7,599 bases of DNA from Nitrospirota bacterium (lineage in GTDB: Bacteria > Nitrospinota_A > UBA7883). The notes beneath the pieces are model-generated. The model saw only the letters and a program-made list of their open reading frames with translations, made no database searches and was not told the origin of the DNA. The position numbers were made by a program, and so were the translations under genes. Location of the stretch: the NCBI GenBank assembly GCA_011052055.1, contig DRJW01000116.1, forward strand, positions 1 to 7,599, given 5' to 3'. Positions 1 through 5,868 of this stretch are shown one piece after another. Numbering within the stretch: position 1 is the stretch's first letter; each line of letters starts with the position of its first letter.

Positions 1-1
1 A

Positions 2-844
2 CAGCTCCTGGACTACTGGATGAGCCTGCACCCGATGGGCGACGCCCTTGAGATCAGGGTTGGTAGGTTCAAACCGTTTGTAACTTACGAAGCCGGAGTC
101 GCAAGCTCCAAAAACCTGTTGATGCTTGATCGATCTCTCGCCATGAAGGAGATCAACAGCGGTTTTTTCGCCGCCGACTACGAATGGCGTGACCTGGGCA
201 TTATGTTGAAATACAACATTGGCCCCGCTCAGTTGATCTACTCCATCACCAACGGTGTCGGCGGAGCGCAAGAGGGCGGTGGATCCTACTTTCAGCGTCC
301 AAGGGCGTTCCGATCCAACGACTTCGTTACGACAGCCGCGCATTCTTTCGGCGTCATCGTAAATCCGATGGCGGGACTGCGCTTAAACGCGGCGTACTCT
401 TTCAACAAGCATGACAACAGCTCAGTGATCGACGCGGTTGTCATAGACGCGGATCGTAGCGTCTATTCCGTTGGTTTCGAGTTCAATAGTGAGTCTGGCT
501 TTTATGCAGACGGCGAGTACGCTTCTCTGGATATCGCCACCAAGGACGACCTTGCGCTAATAGGCGGAATTCCGGGCGAAAAATCAGGATACTATATCCG
601 CGCCGGGTTCTGGGTTATCCCCAAGTCTTTGATCCTCACCGGAAGGTATGAGTACTTCAAGAACGATCCAGACGGCGGCACATCAGCCGAGGACACTCTT
701 TATACTGGCGCGGCCATGTATATCCTTGGTCCAACCAGGATCACCCTTGAGTACACATCTGCGGATGGTGACGCCAATAAAATGTCCACCTACTCATATA
801 CAGATCCCACAACTCTGAGGGCTCGCTTTCAGGTTGCGTTCTGA
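2..844 (+). CDS. Outer-membrane porin, phosphate-selective porin O/P-like (5'-partial)
   Basis: This is the C-terminal 280 residues of an outer-membrane beta-barrel. The frame is open to the left edge (QLLDYW precedes the first Met at base 20), so that Met is internal and the true start is outside the window. The stretch DALEIRVGRFKPF near the visible N-terminus matches the 'RVGQFK.PF' type motif of the phosphate-selective porin O/P family. After it come alternating aromatic/polar strands typical of barrel walls (for example FGVIVNPMAGLRLNAAYSF, YYIRAGFWVIP, ITLEYTSADG). The chain ends in RARFQVAF, with the terminal Phe used as the BAM-complex recognition signal. The role is presumably diffusion of small, probably anionic solutes across the outer membrane; the 'phosphate' in the family name does not prove the substrate. 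A strong terminator follows 21 bases after the stop, so this is the last gene of its transcript. An unrelated 14-16-strand barrel is the main alternative. Confidence 0.8.
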   Translation, partial: QLLDYWMSLHPMGDALEIRVGRFKPFVTYEAGVASSKNLLMLDRSLAMKEINSGFFAADYEWRDLGIMLKYNIGPAQLIYSITNGVGGAQEGGGSYFQRPRAFRSNDFVTTAAHSFGVIVNPMAGLRLNAAYSFNKHDNSSVIDAVVIDADRSVYSVGFEFNSESGFYADGEYASLDIATKDDLALIGGIPGEKSGYYIRAGFWVIPKSLILTGRYEYFKNDPDGGTSAEDTLYTGAAMYILGPTRITLEYTSADGDANKMSTYSYTDPTTLRARFQVAF

Positions 845-865
845 TTTTATTAGAGAGTTTTTTTC

Positions 866-899
866 AAGGCCTGGCCGCTCTGGCCGGGCCTTTTTTTTT
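866..899 (+). terminator. Rho-independent terminator of the porin gene
   Basis: An 11-bp stem (866-876 with 882-892, containing a single G-T wobble) closes a 5-base loop (GCTCT). The stem is GC-rich (GGCC blocks on both arms) and is followed by nine T (891-899). This is a textbook intrinsic terminator placed 21 bases after the porin stop codon, and it separates the porin from the next gene. Confidence 0.93.
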
Positions 900-1047
900 A
901 AGATCAGCCGGTTGTGTTAAGCTATAGCCACTATTTTATTTTGATGATTTTCTACATTTCATTGTGGTCAAGTAAAGTTCGCCAACGGTCTCTACAATTA
1001 ATATCAGCTGGTTTTGCAAATAAGCTTCTGTGGAATGAATCTTTGAA

Positions 1048-2949
1048 ATGATAAAAAAACTTCTGTTTGGAGGCGCCTTTATAGGGCTCCTTCTATACGC
1101 TTCAGCTCCAGCGCAGGCAGGGCCGCGCCCGGTAAAGGAGTTGATCGACGTTATCTCATCATCCGGCCTTGACGCATTGAAGGCCCGCCTGATATCCCCT
1201 GAGGGAGAAGTGGTAAAGGTCAAAGACGGTGTCTGTTATATTACGAACGAGTCAGGAGCTATCCTTGAAAAAGGCTCCGAGCTTACAATAATCCGCGCAG
1301 GGGAGAAGATCACTCATCCGGTCACCGGCGAAGAGCTGGGGGAGATAACCGAGCCTGTCGGCAAAGTCAGGGTGACATCTTCTGATAAGAAGCTCATCCG
1401 CGCCGTTGCAGTCGCAGGATCAGAAAAGATAAAACCAGGTGACACAATAGGCCCCCCTGATAAAAAACCCATGGTGGCGCTTGTGATGGATATGCCGCTT
1501 AAATCATGGGAGCCGGAAGCGGTGGCCCTGGAGCTTGGCCGGAAGCTTGGCCAATGGAAAGGAGTGGACTGGGTTGGGCGATATGCGGTTGAAAGATTCC
1601 TGTTCGATGAAAACACGCCAGAGGGCGCGGACATAATCAACAAGAAAACTTTTAAAAACCTGCGCGACCGGCTAAAGGCCGACTACTTACTCTTCTTAGA
1701 AGTTGCTGAGAAAGACGGTACTGCGCTGACCAACATATCCCTGTACAAGCTCAGTGGCGGGGATGGCGGGGATGGCTCGCTTGAGCCGGTCGCGTCACAC
1801 CGAGGGCTTGCTCCGGTAAAGACAGGTAAGCGCGCGGCGCCTGTGAAAGAGACGCCTTCATCTATAAAACCTTCCGCTCCAACGACGCAAACCGTTAAAT
1901 CCCAATCGGCAAAGCCCGCGCCCCCTCCTGCGCCAGCCCCGGTCGCAGGGAAAACGGAGCGCGGCCCCGGCATTCTTGGAGGTTATAAATCAAAAATATT
2001 GGGTGAGTTCGACGGGAACATCGCCGCGCTACTTGCGTATGACCTGGACAAAGACGGAGTCAAAGAAATCGTGATCGGCTTCGACCACAAGGTTGCTGTG
2101 TTGAAATGGAGCGATGAAAAACTAGAACAGGTCTGGGAGAAAAATCTGGGCGCGCGGAATCAAATTATCGGCCTCGGCGCCGGTGATTTCAACGCAAACG
2201 GTGAAGTGGAGATTTATGTGAATAACGCGGCGTTCTCCAGGATACAGTCTATAATCATCGAGAGGAAAAACGGCTCCTTCAAAGTAATCAGGGAAAAGAC
2301 ACCTATGGTCTTCTATACCGGGAGCGACGGCAGGCTGTACGGGCGGGAGCAGAAGACGAACTACCAGCTAAAAGATGAAATACTGGAGCTGACCTGGCGC
2401 GAAGACGGTTTTGAAAAAAAACCTTTCATGACACTTCCCAAGGGCCTTGGGATGACGGGCCTCGGGTTTTTCGACATGGACGGTGACGGCGCCACCGACA
2501 TCGCAGGATACGACAAATATCTGAAGCTTCATTACTATAACAGCAAAGAAAAAAGATGGAAAAAGCTTCCTGGCAGGTTCGGCGGTTCGAACGTAAAAAT
2601 CAAGCTTTACGAGGAAGATGGAGGAGACGTGTTTCAGGAATTTCTTCCACCGACTCTGCTTTCCACCGATTCCAAAGGACGGCCCGTAATAATCGCCCTT
2701 AGCGCCAAATCGTCCATAGTATTTGCGGCGGAGCGCACTTTTACAAAAGCCCAGGTTGTGGTTATAGAGTATGATGGCTCCACTTTCGCCGAAAAGACCC
2801 GGACTCCAATGGCTCAAGGCGCTGTTCAAGGCGCCACAATGTTCGATCCGGGGGCTTTAAAGGACATGCTTCTTATCTCCCGATCTTACTTTTCCTTTTT
2901 TGAAAAGGCCAGGTCGGAGCTTGTACTGATTGACTTGAACAGCTACTGA
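1048..2949 (+). CDS. Secreted FlgT-like / FG-GAP (VCBS-type) repeat protein
   Basis: A 633-residue exported protein. Residues 1-24 form a Sec signal peptide (MIKK, hydrophobic core, cleavage after AQA); there is no lipobox Cys, so it is probably soluble periplasmic or surface-exposed. Residues about 50-135 (EGEVVKVKDGVCYI, then GSELTIIRAGE, DPVTG-like HPVTGEELG, KVRVTS) resemble the C-terminal domain of the flagellar protein FlgT. Residues about 140-235 look like a small alpha/beta domain (MVALVMDMP, ALELGRKLG, AVERFL). A low-complexity Pro/Ala/Lys linker spans about 253-306. The C-terminal half carries FG-GAP/VCBS-like calcium loops: DLDKDGVKE (332-340), DFNANGEVE (380-388) and DMDGDGATD (476-484), consistent with a partial beta-propeller. 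The function is unknown; no flagellar neighbours are visible. The ATG at 1048 is chosen because the signal peptide starts there, although the ribosome binding site is weak. A possible -10 (TACAAT, 993-998) lacks a good -35. A tandem 9-base repeat at 1756-1773 encodes a GGD-GGD run before the linker. Confidence 0.9.
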   Translation: MIKKLLFGGAFIGLLLYASAPAQAGPRPVKELIDVISSSGLDALKARLISPEGEVVKVKDGVCYITNESGAILEKGSELTIIRAGEKITHPVTGEELGEITEPVGKVRVTSSDKKLIRAVAVAGSEKIKPGDTIGPPDKKPMVALVMDMPLKSWEPEAVALELGRKLGQWKGVDWVGRYAVERFLFDENTPEGADIINKKTFKNLRDRLKADYLLFLEVAEKDGTALTNISLYKLSGGDGGDGSLEPVASHRGLAPVKTGKRAAPVKETPSSIKPSAPTTQTVKSQSAKPAPPPAPAPVAGKTERGPGILGGYKSKILGEFDGNIAALLAYDLDKDGVKEIVIGFDHKVAVLKWSDEKLEQVWEKNLGARNQIIGLGAGDFNANGEVEIYVNNAAFSRIQSIIIERKNGSFKVIREKTPMVFYTGSDGRLYGREQKTNYQLKDEILELTWREDGFEKKPFMTLPKGLGMTGLGFFDMDGDGATDIAGYDKYLKLHYYNSKEKRWKKLPGRFGGSNVKIKLYEEDGGDVFQEFLPPTLLSTDSKGRPVIIALSAKSSIVFAAERTFTKAQVVVIEYDGSTFAEKTRTPMAQGAVQGATMFDPGALKDMLLISRSYFSFFEKARSELVLIDLNSY

Positions 2950-3148
2950 CCCGGCCAGTTCAGGCTCCTGCCTCCCGAACTTATCCCGTTCCAGCCGGCT
3001 GAGCGCCGCATTCCAGAACAGCCTGAATATTCGCAAATTTACGATTGAATGGCTCTTTTTTTCGCAATATCGCTAATAATTAAATTTATGTTCCAGCAGT
3101 TTGCGGGCAAATACTGTTATTTCCACGCATTACATATATCTTTTGGCG

Positions 3149-3164
3149 AGGCATAATAATTGCT
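3149..3164 (+). promoter_or_regulatory. Possible sigma-54 (-24/-12) promoter for the YeiH cassette
   Basis: AGGCAT-AATAA-TTGCT matches the RpoN consensus TGGCAC-N5-TTGCW except at the first and sixth positions. The invariant GG (3150-3151) and GC (3162-3163) are exactly 10 bases apart, as required. It would start transcription near 3175 and leave a leader of about 177 bases before the microprotein ATG. No enhancer-binding-protein site was recognised. One such match in an AT-rich spacer can occur by chance. Confidence 0.35.
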
Positions 3165-3335
3165 CCTCTAAACCCTGATTGACAAATCCATCAGTTTATA
3201 TTTGGGGATTTGACCTGATATTTATGGGGAGGGGGAATTACATATAGTCCAAATTAAGCCTTTGCTTTGTTTGTGAGCGGACCCTGGCGTTTTGTTTTGC
3301 CGGTTCGAATTATGTTTGTATCAAATTTCAACTTT

Positions 3336-3343
3336 AGGGGGGG
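3336..3343 (+). promoter_or_regulatory. Ribosome binding site AGGGGGGG deciding the microprotein start
   Basis: An A followed by seven G lies 8 bases upstream of ATG 3352. It is the only plausible Shine-Dalgarno site in this stretch and argues against the upstream in-frame TTG at 3292, which has none and would place this G-run inside the coding region. The transporter gene uses a similar poly-G site (five G, 3840-3844, 7 bases before its ATG). Confidence 0.7.
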
Positions 3344-3351
3344 ACACAAAA

Positions 3352-3558
3352 ATGAAAAACAGGGAGCTACCAAGATCACCAGAAGGCGCCAGCACAGGCG
3401 GCCTGAACATTGGCGTAGAAGGCGCCGAGGAGGCTCTTGCCAACCCGGAGCCGTGGGAGCCGTGGGAGACGAAACTTGTCGTTTGGAGCATTGGAATCGG
3501 CTTAGCCAGCCTCGCTGTGCTCGGAGTCATAATCAATATGACGATACTAAGCAAGTAG
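3352..3558 (+). CDS. Single-span membrane microprotein, first gene of YeiH cassette
   Basis: A 68-residue protein with a hydrophilic, Gly/Pro/Glu-rich N-terminal half and one C-terminal transmembrane helix (about residues 42-64, LVVWSIGIGLASLAVLG onwards), ending in a short ILSK tail. The junction carries a short aromatic-acidic repeat, EPWEPWE (residues 32-38), encoded by a tandem 9-base repeat GAGCCGTGG at 3448-3465. There is no cleavable signal; the helix could act as a C-terminal anchor or as a small subunit of a larger membrane complex. I do not recognise a named family. Its stop is only 10 bases before the next gene, and the three genes read as one operon with the YeiH-type transporter. 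An accessory or stabilising subunit of that transporter is the natural inference, comparable in size to small subunits of other transport complexes, but nothing in the sequence proves it. An overlapping frame at 3267-3566 is a shadow. Confidence 0.78.
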   Translation: MKNRELPRSPEGASTGGLNIGVEGAEEALANPEPWEPWETKLVVWSIGIGLASLAVLGVIINMTILSK

Positions 3559-3568
3559 CGGTCTGATT

Positions 3569-3823
3569 ATGAAAGCGGATATTGAGACGGTTCTCATAGA
3601 TGATGGCGTAATCTGGATCGCCAGCAACGATGATCTGACGGCCAAAGGCGCGACGCTTAATGAATTAGATGATGATCTTCGGCGGGTTTTGCTGGAGTCT
3701 GGCCGCTATAAAGCAGGCTCAAGCGTCACCGTGTTCATGGGATACGATTATAGCGTGATTCCCACATGGATAAGACAATACGCATATCACTATTTCAACC
3801 GTCTTGTAACGATTGACCTGTAA
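3569..3823 (+). CDS. Small soluble conserved-looking protein of YeiH cassette (possibly DUF5395-like)
   Basis: An 84-residue acidic protein without a signal peptide or membrane helix, so cytoplasmic. The N-terminal half reads as strand-strand-helix: ETVLIDDGVIWIASNDDLTA, then KGATLNELDDDLRRVLLE. This pattern is reminiscent of small HicB-like or DUF5395-type domains; the DUF5395 name is from memory and uncertain. The C-terminal half is aromatic-rich (VTVFMGYDYS, IPTWIRQYAYHYFNR) and ends ITVDL-like (VTIDL). The Shine-Dalgarno site is weak, so translation is probably coupled to the microprotein stop 10 bases upstream. The transporter gene starts 28 bases after this stop. A cytoplasmic regulator or partner of the transporter is inferred from position only. 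A free-standing antitoxin is less likely because no toxin gene adjoins it. Confidence 0.83.
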   Translation: MKADIETVLIDDGVIWIASNDDLTAKGATLNELDDDLRRVLLESGRYKAGSSVTVFMGYDYSVIPTWIRQYAYHYFNRLVTIDL

Positions 3824-3851
3824 CTGTAATAGAAAAATCGGGGGATAAAAA

Positions 3852-5483
3852 ATGAGTGAAGTTAACAGGAAATGGCATTCAGGCATGGCGACCTCGGAGG
3901 ATTGGTGGGCCGTCTGGCTTGGACTAATATTATTTGCGGCAGGCCTTACGTCCATTTTGGGTGTGGATATGGTCGGATGGATGGCCAAGCCCAAAACATG
4001 GATTGATCCGGGCTGGAAGCACTGGATAAAAGCGTCCGGGCACGCCTACAAAGGGATGCATCCTCTGGCCTCTTTTGCCATGACATACGCTGTTTTTACG
4101 GCGCTGACATGCTTGGGCGCCTATTCCATGAAGCTGAATGTAAAAAAGTTTTTCATGGGATGGACGATAATATTCCTTACAACCTGGGGATGCTGGGTCA
4201 TCGGCCATGAGGGACACTTCAAGGCGCTCAAGACCTCTCAAACCCTTAACAATCCCGAATTGTATGGCGATGATGTCTACTGCACGACGAAAGTCCATAA
4301 ATGCACAAAAGAGATAAACAAAGCGCTCAAAGAACTTGGAGTGGACGCCAAAAAAGGAGAGCTTCCCGACGCCGCCACCGCGTCCAAAGCTGTGGACATG
4401 GCCAAGCACGCCAAACGGCTCTCGTGGGGCCTTCAACTGGGCGGCGGATTTTCTTTCATACTGGCTCTGACTGTCGGATTGATTATCGGAAACTTCACCA
4501 AAGGGTTCGCCGCGTTTTTGAAAGAGGCGGCCAAACCTGAATGGTATATCAAGACTGCGATCGTTTATCTGGGAATCAAGATCGGCCTTATGTCGATGAA
4601 GGCGGCCGGATTCGTGTTCGAGCTGGCTATCGCCGGAATGTGCGCGACTATCGTGGCCTATCTGCTGTTTTGGCCCATCACCTACTGGATGGGAAGAAAG
4701 TTTTTCAACTTGCCGCGCGCGGCTTCGGCTGTGCTCTCATCGGGCATCTCGATCTGCGGCGTATCGGCGGCGATAGCGACCGCCGGCGCCATACGCGCCA
4801 AAGCGGTGCTACCTGTTATGGTGTCGATGCTTATCGTTGTTTTCGCCATGTTCGAGCTTATTATCCTTCCAGGACTTTACGTGGCGATAGCTCCCGACCA
4901 GCCGATAGTAAACGGCGCCGCTATGGGTATGACCGTCAAGACCGACGGCGCGGACGCGGCGGCCGGGGCGATCCTGGACGAGTTGCAACGCGCTTATGGG
5001 GCGAGAAAGGGAATTTATTGGGAGGAGGGCTCCATTCTGGCCTCCGCCATCATGACGAAAATCTGGATCGATATGTTCATCGGTGTCTGGGCTTTTGTTT
5101 TGGCCATCATCTGGGTTTACCACGTAGAGCGAAAACCAGGACAAAGCAAGGTTCCTGTCTCTGAAATATGGCACAGGTTCCCGAAATTCGTTGTCGGCTA
5201 TTTCTTCTGCTGGTTCGTCTATCTTGCGATCGCCGTTTTTATACCGGAGTGGATAAAAGTGGCCAAGGGAGGCGCCCACATAGTGCAAGGCCCAATGCGC
5301 AAAATGATGTTCATGCTCACTTTCGTAAGCATTGGCGTCATCACGGACTTTTCCAAGCTCAAAGGAATGGGTAAGCTTACGTTACTCTACGCCATTGCGC
5401 TGTTTGGAGTAGTCGCGCCGATAGCCTATATCGTGGCCTGGATTTTCCATCATGGAATGATGCCACCTATTGTTACGCCGTAA
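3852..5483 (+). CDS. YeiH-family (PSE, putative sulfate exporter) transporter, long form
   Basis: A 543-residue polytopic inner-membrane protein of the UPF0324/Cons_hypoth698 (PSE) family. The conserved core is clear against what I recall of E. coli YeiH. LALTVGLIIGNF (204-215) matches its LAILLGMVLGN. WYIKTAIVYLGIKIGL (231-246) matches YLLRLGIILYGFRL. SSGISICGVSAAIATAGAI (296-314) matches the hallmark GAGSSICGAAAVLAT. GVITDFSKLKGMG (495-507) matches GLTTHVSALKKAG. E. coli YeiH has about 350 residues; this protein has an extra N-terminal part of about 190 residues with three predicted helices (about 20-38, 72-92, 100-118). That part also has a soluble loop (about 119-190) containing Cys144 and Cys151, which positive-inside reasoning places in the periplasm. 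A further loop (about 348-395) interrupts the core. The family name suggests sulfate or sulfonate-derived anion export, but the substrate is experimentally weak. The start has a G5 ribosome site 7 bases upstream. It is the last gene of the cassette and is followed by a strong terminator. Confidence 0.94.
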   Translation: MSEVNRKWHSGMATSEDWWAVWLGLILFAAGLTSILGVDMVGWMAKPKTWIDPGWKHWIKASGHAYKGMHPLASFAMTYAVFTALTCLGAYSMKLNVKKFFMGWTIIFLTTWGCWVIGHEGHFKALKTSQTLNNPELYGDDVYCTTKVHKCTKEINKALKELGVDAKKGELPDAATASKAVDMAKHAKRLSWGLQLGGGFSFILALTVGLIIGNFTKGFAAFLKEAAKPEWYIKTAIVYLGIKIGLMSMKAAGFVFELAIAGMCATIVAYLLFWPITYWMGRKFFNLPRAASAVLSSGISICGVSAAIATAGAIRAKAVLPVMVSMLIVVFAMFELIILPGLYVAIAPDQPIVNGAAMGMTVKTDGADAAAGAILDELQRAYGARKGIYWEEGSILASAIMTKIWIDMFIGVWAFVLAIIWVYHVERKPGQSKVPVSEIWHRFPKFVVGYFFCWFVYLAIAVFIPEWIKVAKGGAHIVQGPMRKMMFMLTFVSIGVITDFSKLKGMGKLTLLYAIALFGVVAPIAYIVAWIFHHGMMPPIVTP

Positions 5484-5519
5484 TACCATCAGTTGCGCTC
5501 CTCGGACTGGTGGATAAGA

Positions 5520-5575
5520 GCGATGCTGGATGGGCCGCAAGGCCTGTCCAGTATCGCCTCCCCTTTTCTTTTAAG
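5520..5575 (+). terminator. Intrinsic terminator after the YeiH-family gene, GCAA tetraloop
   Basis: Bases 5520-5536 pair with 5541-5557 over 17 positions without a bulge (14 Watson-Crick pairs, 3 G-T wobbles), closing a GCAA loop of the GNRA type on a GGCC/GGCC stem top. A pyrimidine-rich tail CTCCCCTTTTCTTTT follows. The T-tract is imperfect, but position (36 bases after the stop) and stem strength support termination of the cassette. Confidence 0.8.
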
Positions 5576-5796
5576 TAAGGCCGCAGATAAACAGAGTCAG
5601 GCCTTCCAGGGGAGATATCGATAAATATAACGGTTACACTGCAAGTCACACCGCCGTCATAAGCATAGTTGGCCGCGTAGACGCCATTTAATACAACACA
5701 CCTCCTGAAAAAACGAAGGGAGTTATTCGCCAGAATGCGGAAGGCTACAAGACTTCCAGCGGTAAACAAGATTTATGCGGTTATAAATTAGATTTT

Positions 5797-5814
5797 AAAG
5801 GCGCTTGTGCCTTT
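5797..5814 (+). other. Small hairpin upstream of the binding-protein gene
   Basis: AAAGGC pairs with GCCTTT around the loop GCTTGT (6 bp), and the T-run extends to 5815. It could be a weak terminator read in either direction or a leader hairpin. The stem is short and half AT, so a functional role is uncertain. Confidence 0.3.
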
Positions 5815-5868
5815 TAGCTGGAATATGAAATAATAGCCTTCGTAAAGGGTGTTTTCAAACTTCGTTCG

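Larger units (their letters stand above)
2950..3351 (+). other. 402-base intergenic region with hairpin, T-tract, possible promoter and leader
   Basis: No convincing gene lies here. Just after the stop of the FG-GAP protein, bases 2957-2981 can fold as AGTTCAGGC / GCCT-ccc-GAACT (9 bp with a 3-base bulge, loop TCCT), but no T-run follows directly. A T-run at 3055-3062 follows GGCT, which could pair only weakly with AGCC upstream, so the end of the preceding transcript is uncertain. CAGCCGGCTG at 2992-3001 is a perfect 10-base palindrome. The middle is AT-rich. A sigma-54-like site lies at 3149-3164 and G-runs lie in the downstream leader (GGGG 3204-3207, GGGGAGGGGG 3226-3235). Confidence 0.5.
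5484..5868 (+). other. 385-base intergenic region, terminator plus short possible leader elements
   Basis: The left end holds the cassette terminator (5520-5575). The remainder has no convincing gene. A minus-strand frame at 5473-5769 is open but lacks support. On the + strand there is an 18-codon frame at 5735-5791 (starts MRKATRLP) with a GGGAG about 12 bases upstream. A short hairpin follows at 5797-5814 (AAAGGC / GCCTTT, 6-base loop) with TTTT. The region before the next gene is AT-rich (TATAAA at 5782-5787, AATAAT at 5829-5834), but no -35/-10 pair with proper spacing stands out. The promoter of the binding-protein/sensor operon probably lies here. Confidence 0.45.

Noticed and set aside
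1756..1773. Tandem 9-base repeat in the FG-GAP gene, and a similar one at 3448-3465 in the microprotein gene
   Set aside because: Only about two copies each, in frame, encoding GGD or EPW repeats. These are better explained as local slippage in low-complexity coding sequence than as a functional repeat array.
2368..2829. 153-codon minus-strand frame opposite the FG-GAP gene
   Set aside because: The + strand frame carries a signal peptide and calcium-loop repeats; the minus frame has no ribosome site and no recognisable pattern.
3179..3184. Perfect TTGACA as a sigma-70 -35 box
   Set aside because: No -10 like hexamer lies 16-18 bases downstream; TATATT at 3197-3202 is only 12 bases away.
3267..3566. 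99-codon + frame overlapping the microprotein gene
   Set aside because: It begins at a TTG without a ribosome site, and its Arg/Gly-rich content is the out-of-frame shadow of the microprotein, whose own frame has a G7 ribosome site and a clean membrane helix.
4541..5164. 207-codon + frame inside the transporter gene, plus minus-strand frames at 3930-4436 and 4809-5288
   Set aside because: These are shadows of the YeiH-family gene: Arg/Gly-rich or patternless products within a frame that clearly matches a known family.
5638..5680. GG-N10-GC match (TGGCCG-CGTAG-ACGCC) as a second sigma-54 promoter upstream of the binding-protein gene
   Set aside because: The -12 half (ACGCC) lacks the TTGC core, so only the spacing fits.
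5473..5769. Open minus-strand frame of 98 codons across the gap after the transporter gene
   Set aside because: It runs through the strong + strand terminator, overlaps the 3' end of the transporter gene and has no family-like pattern. The AGGAGG on that strand lies inside this frame and serves only a 13-codon frame.
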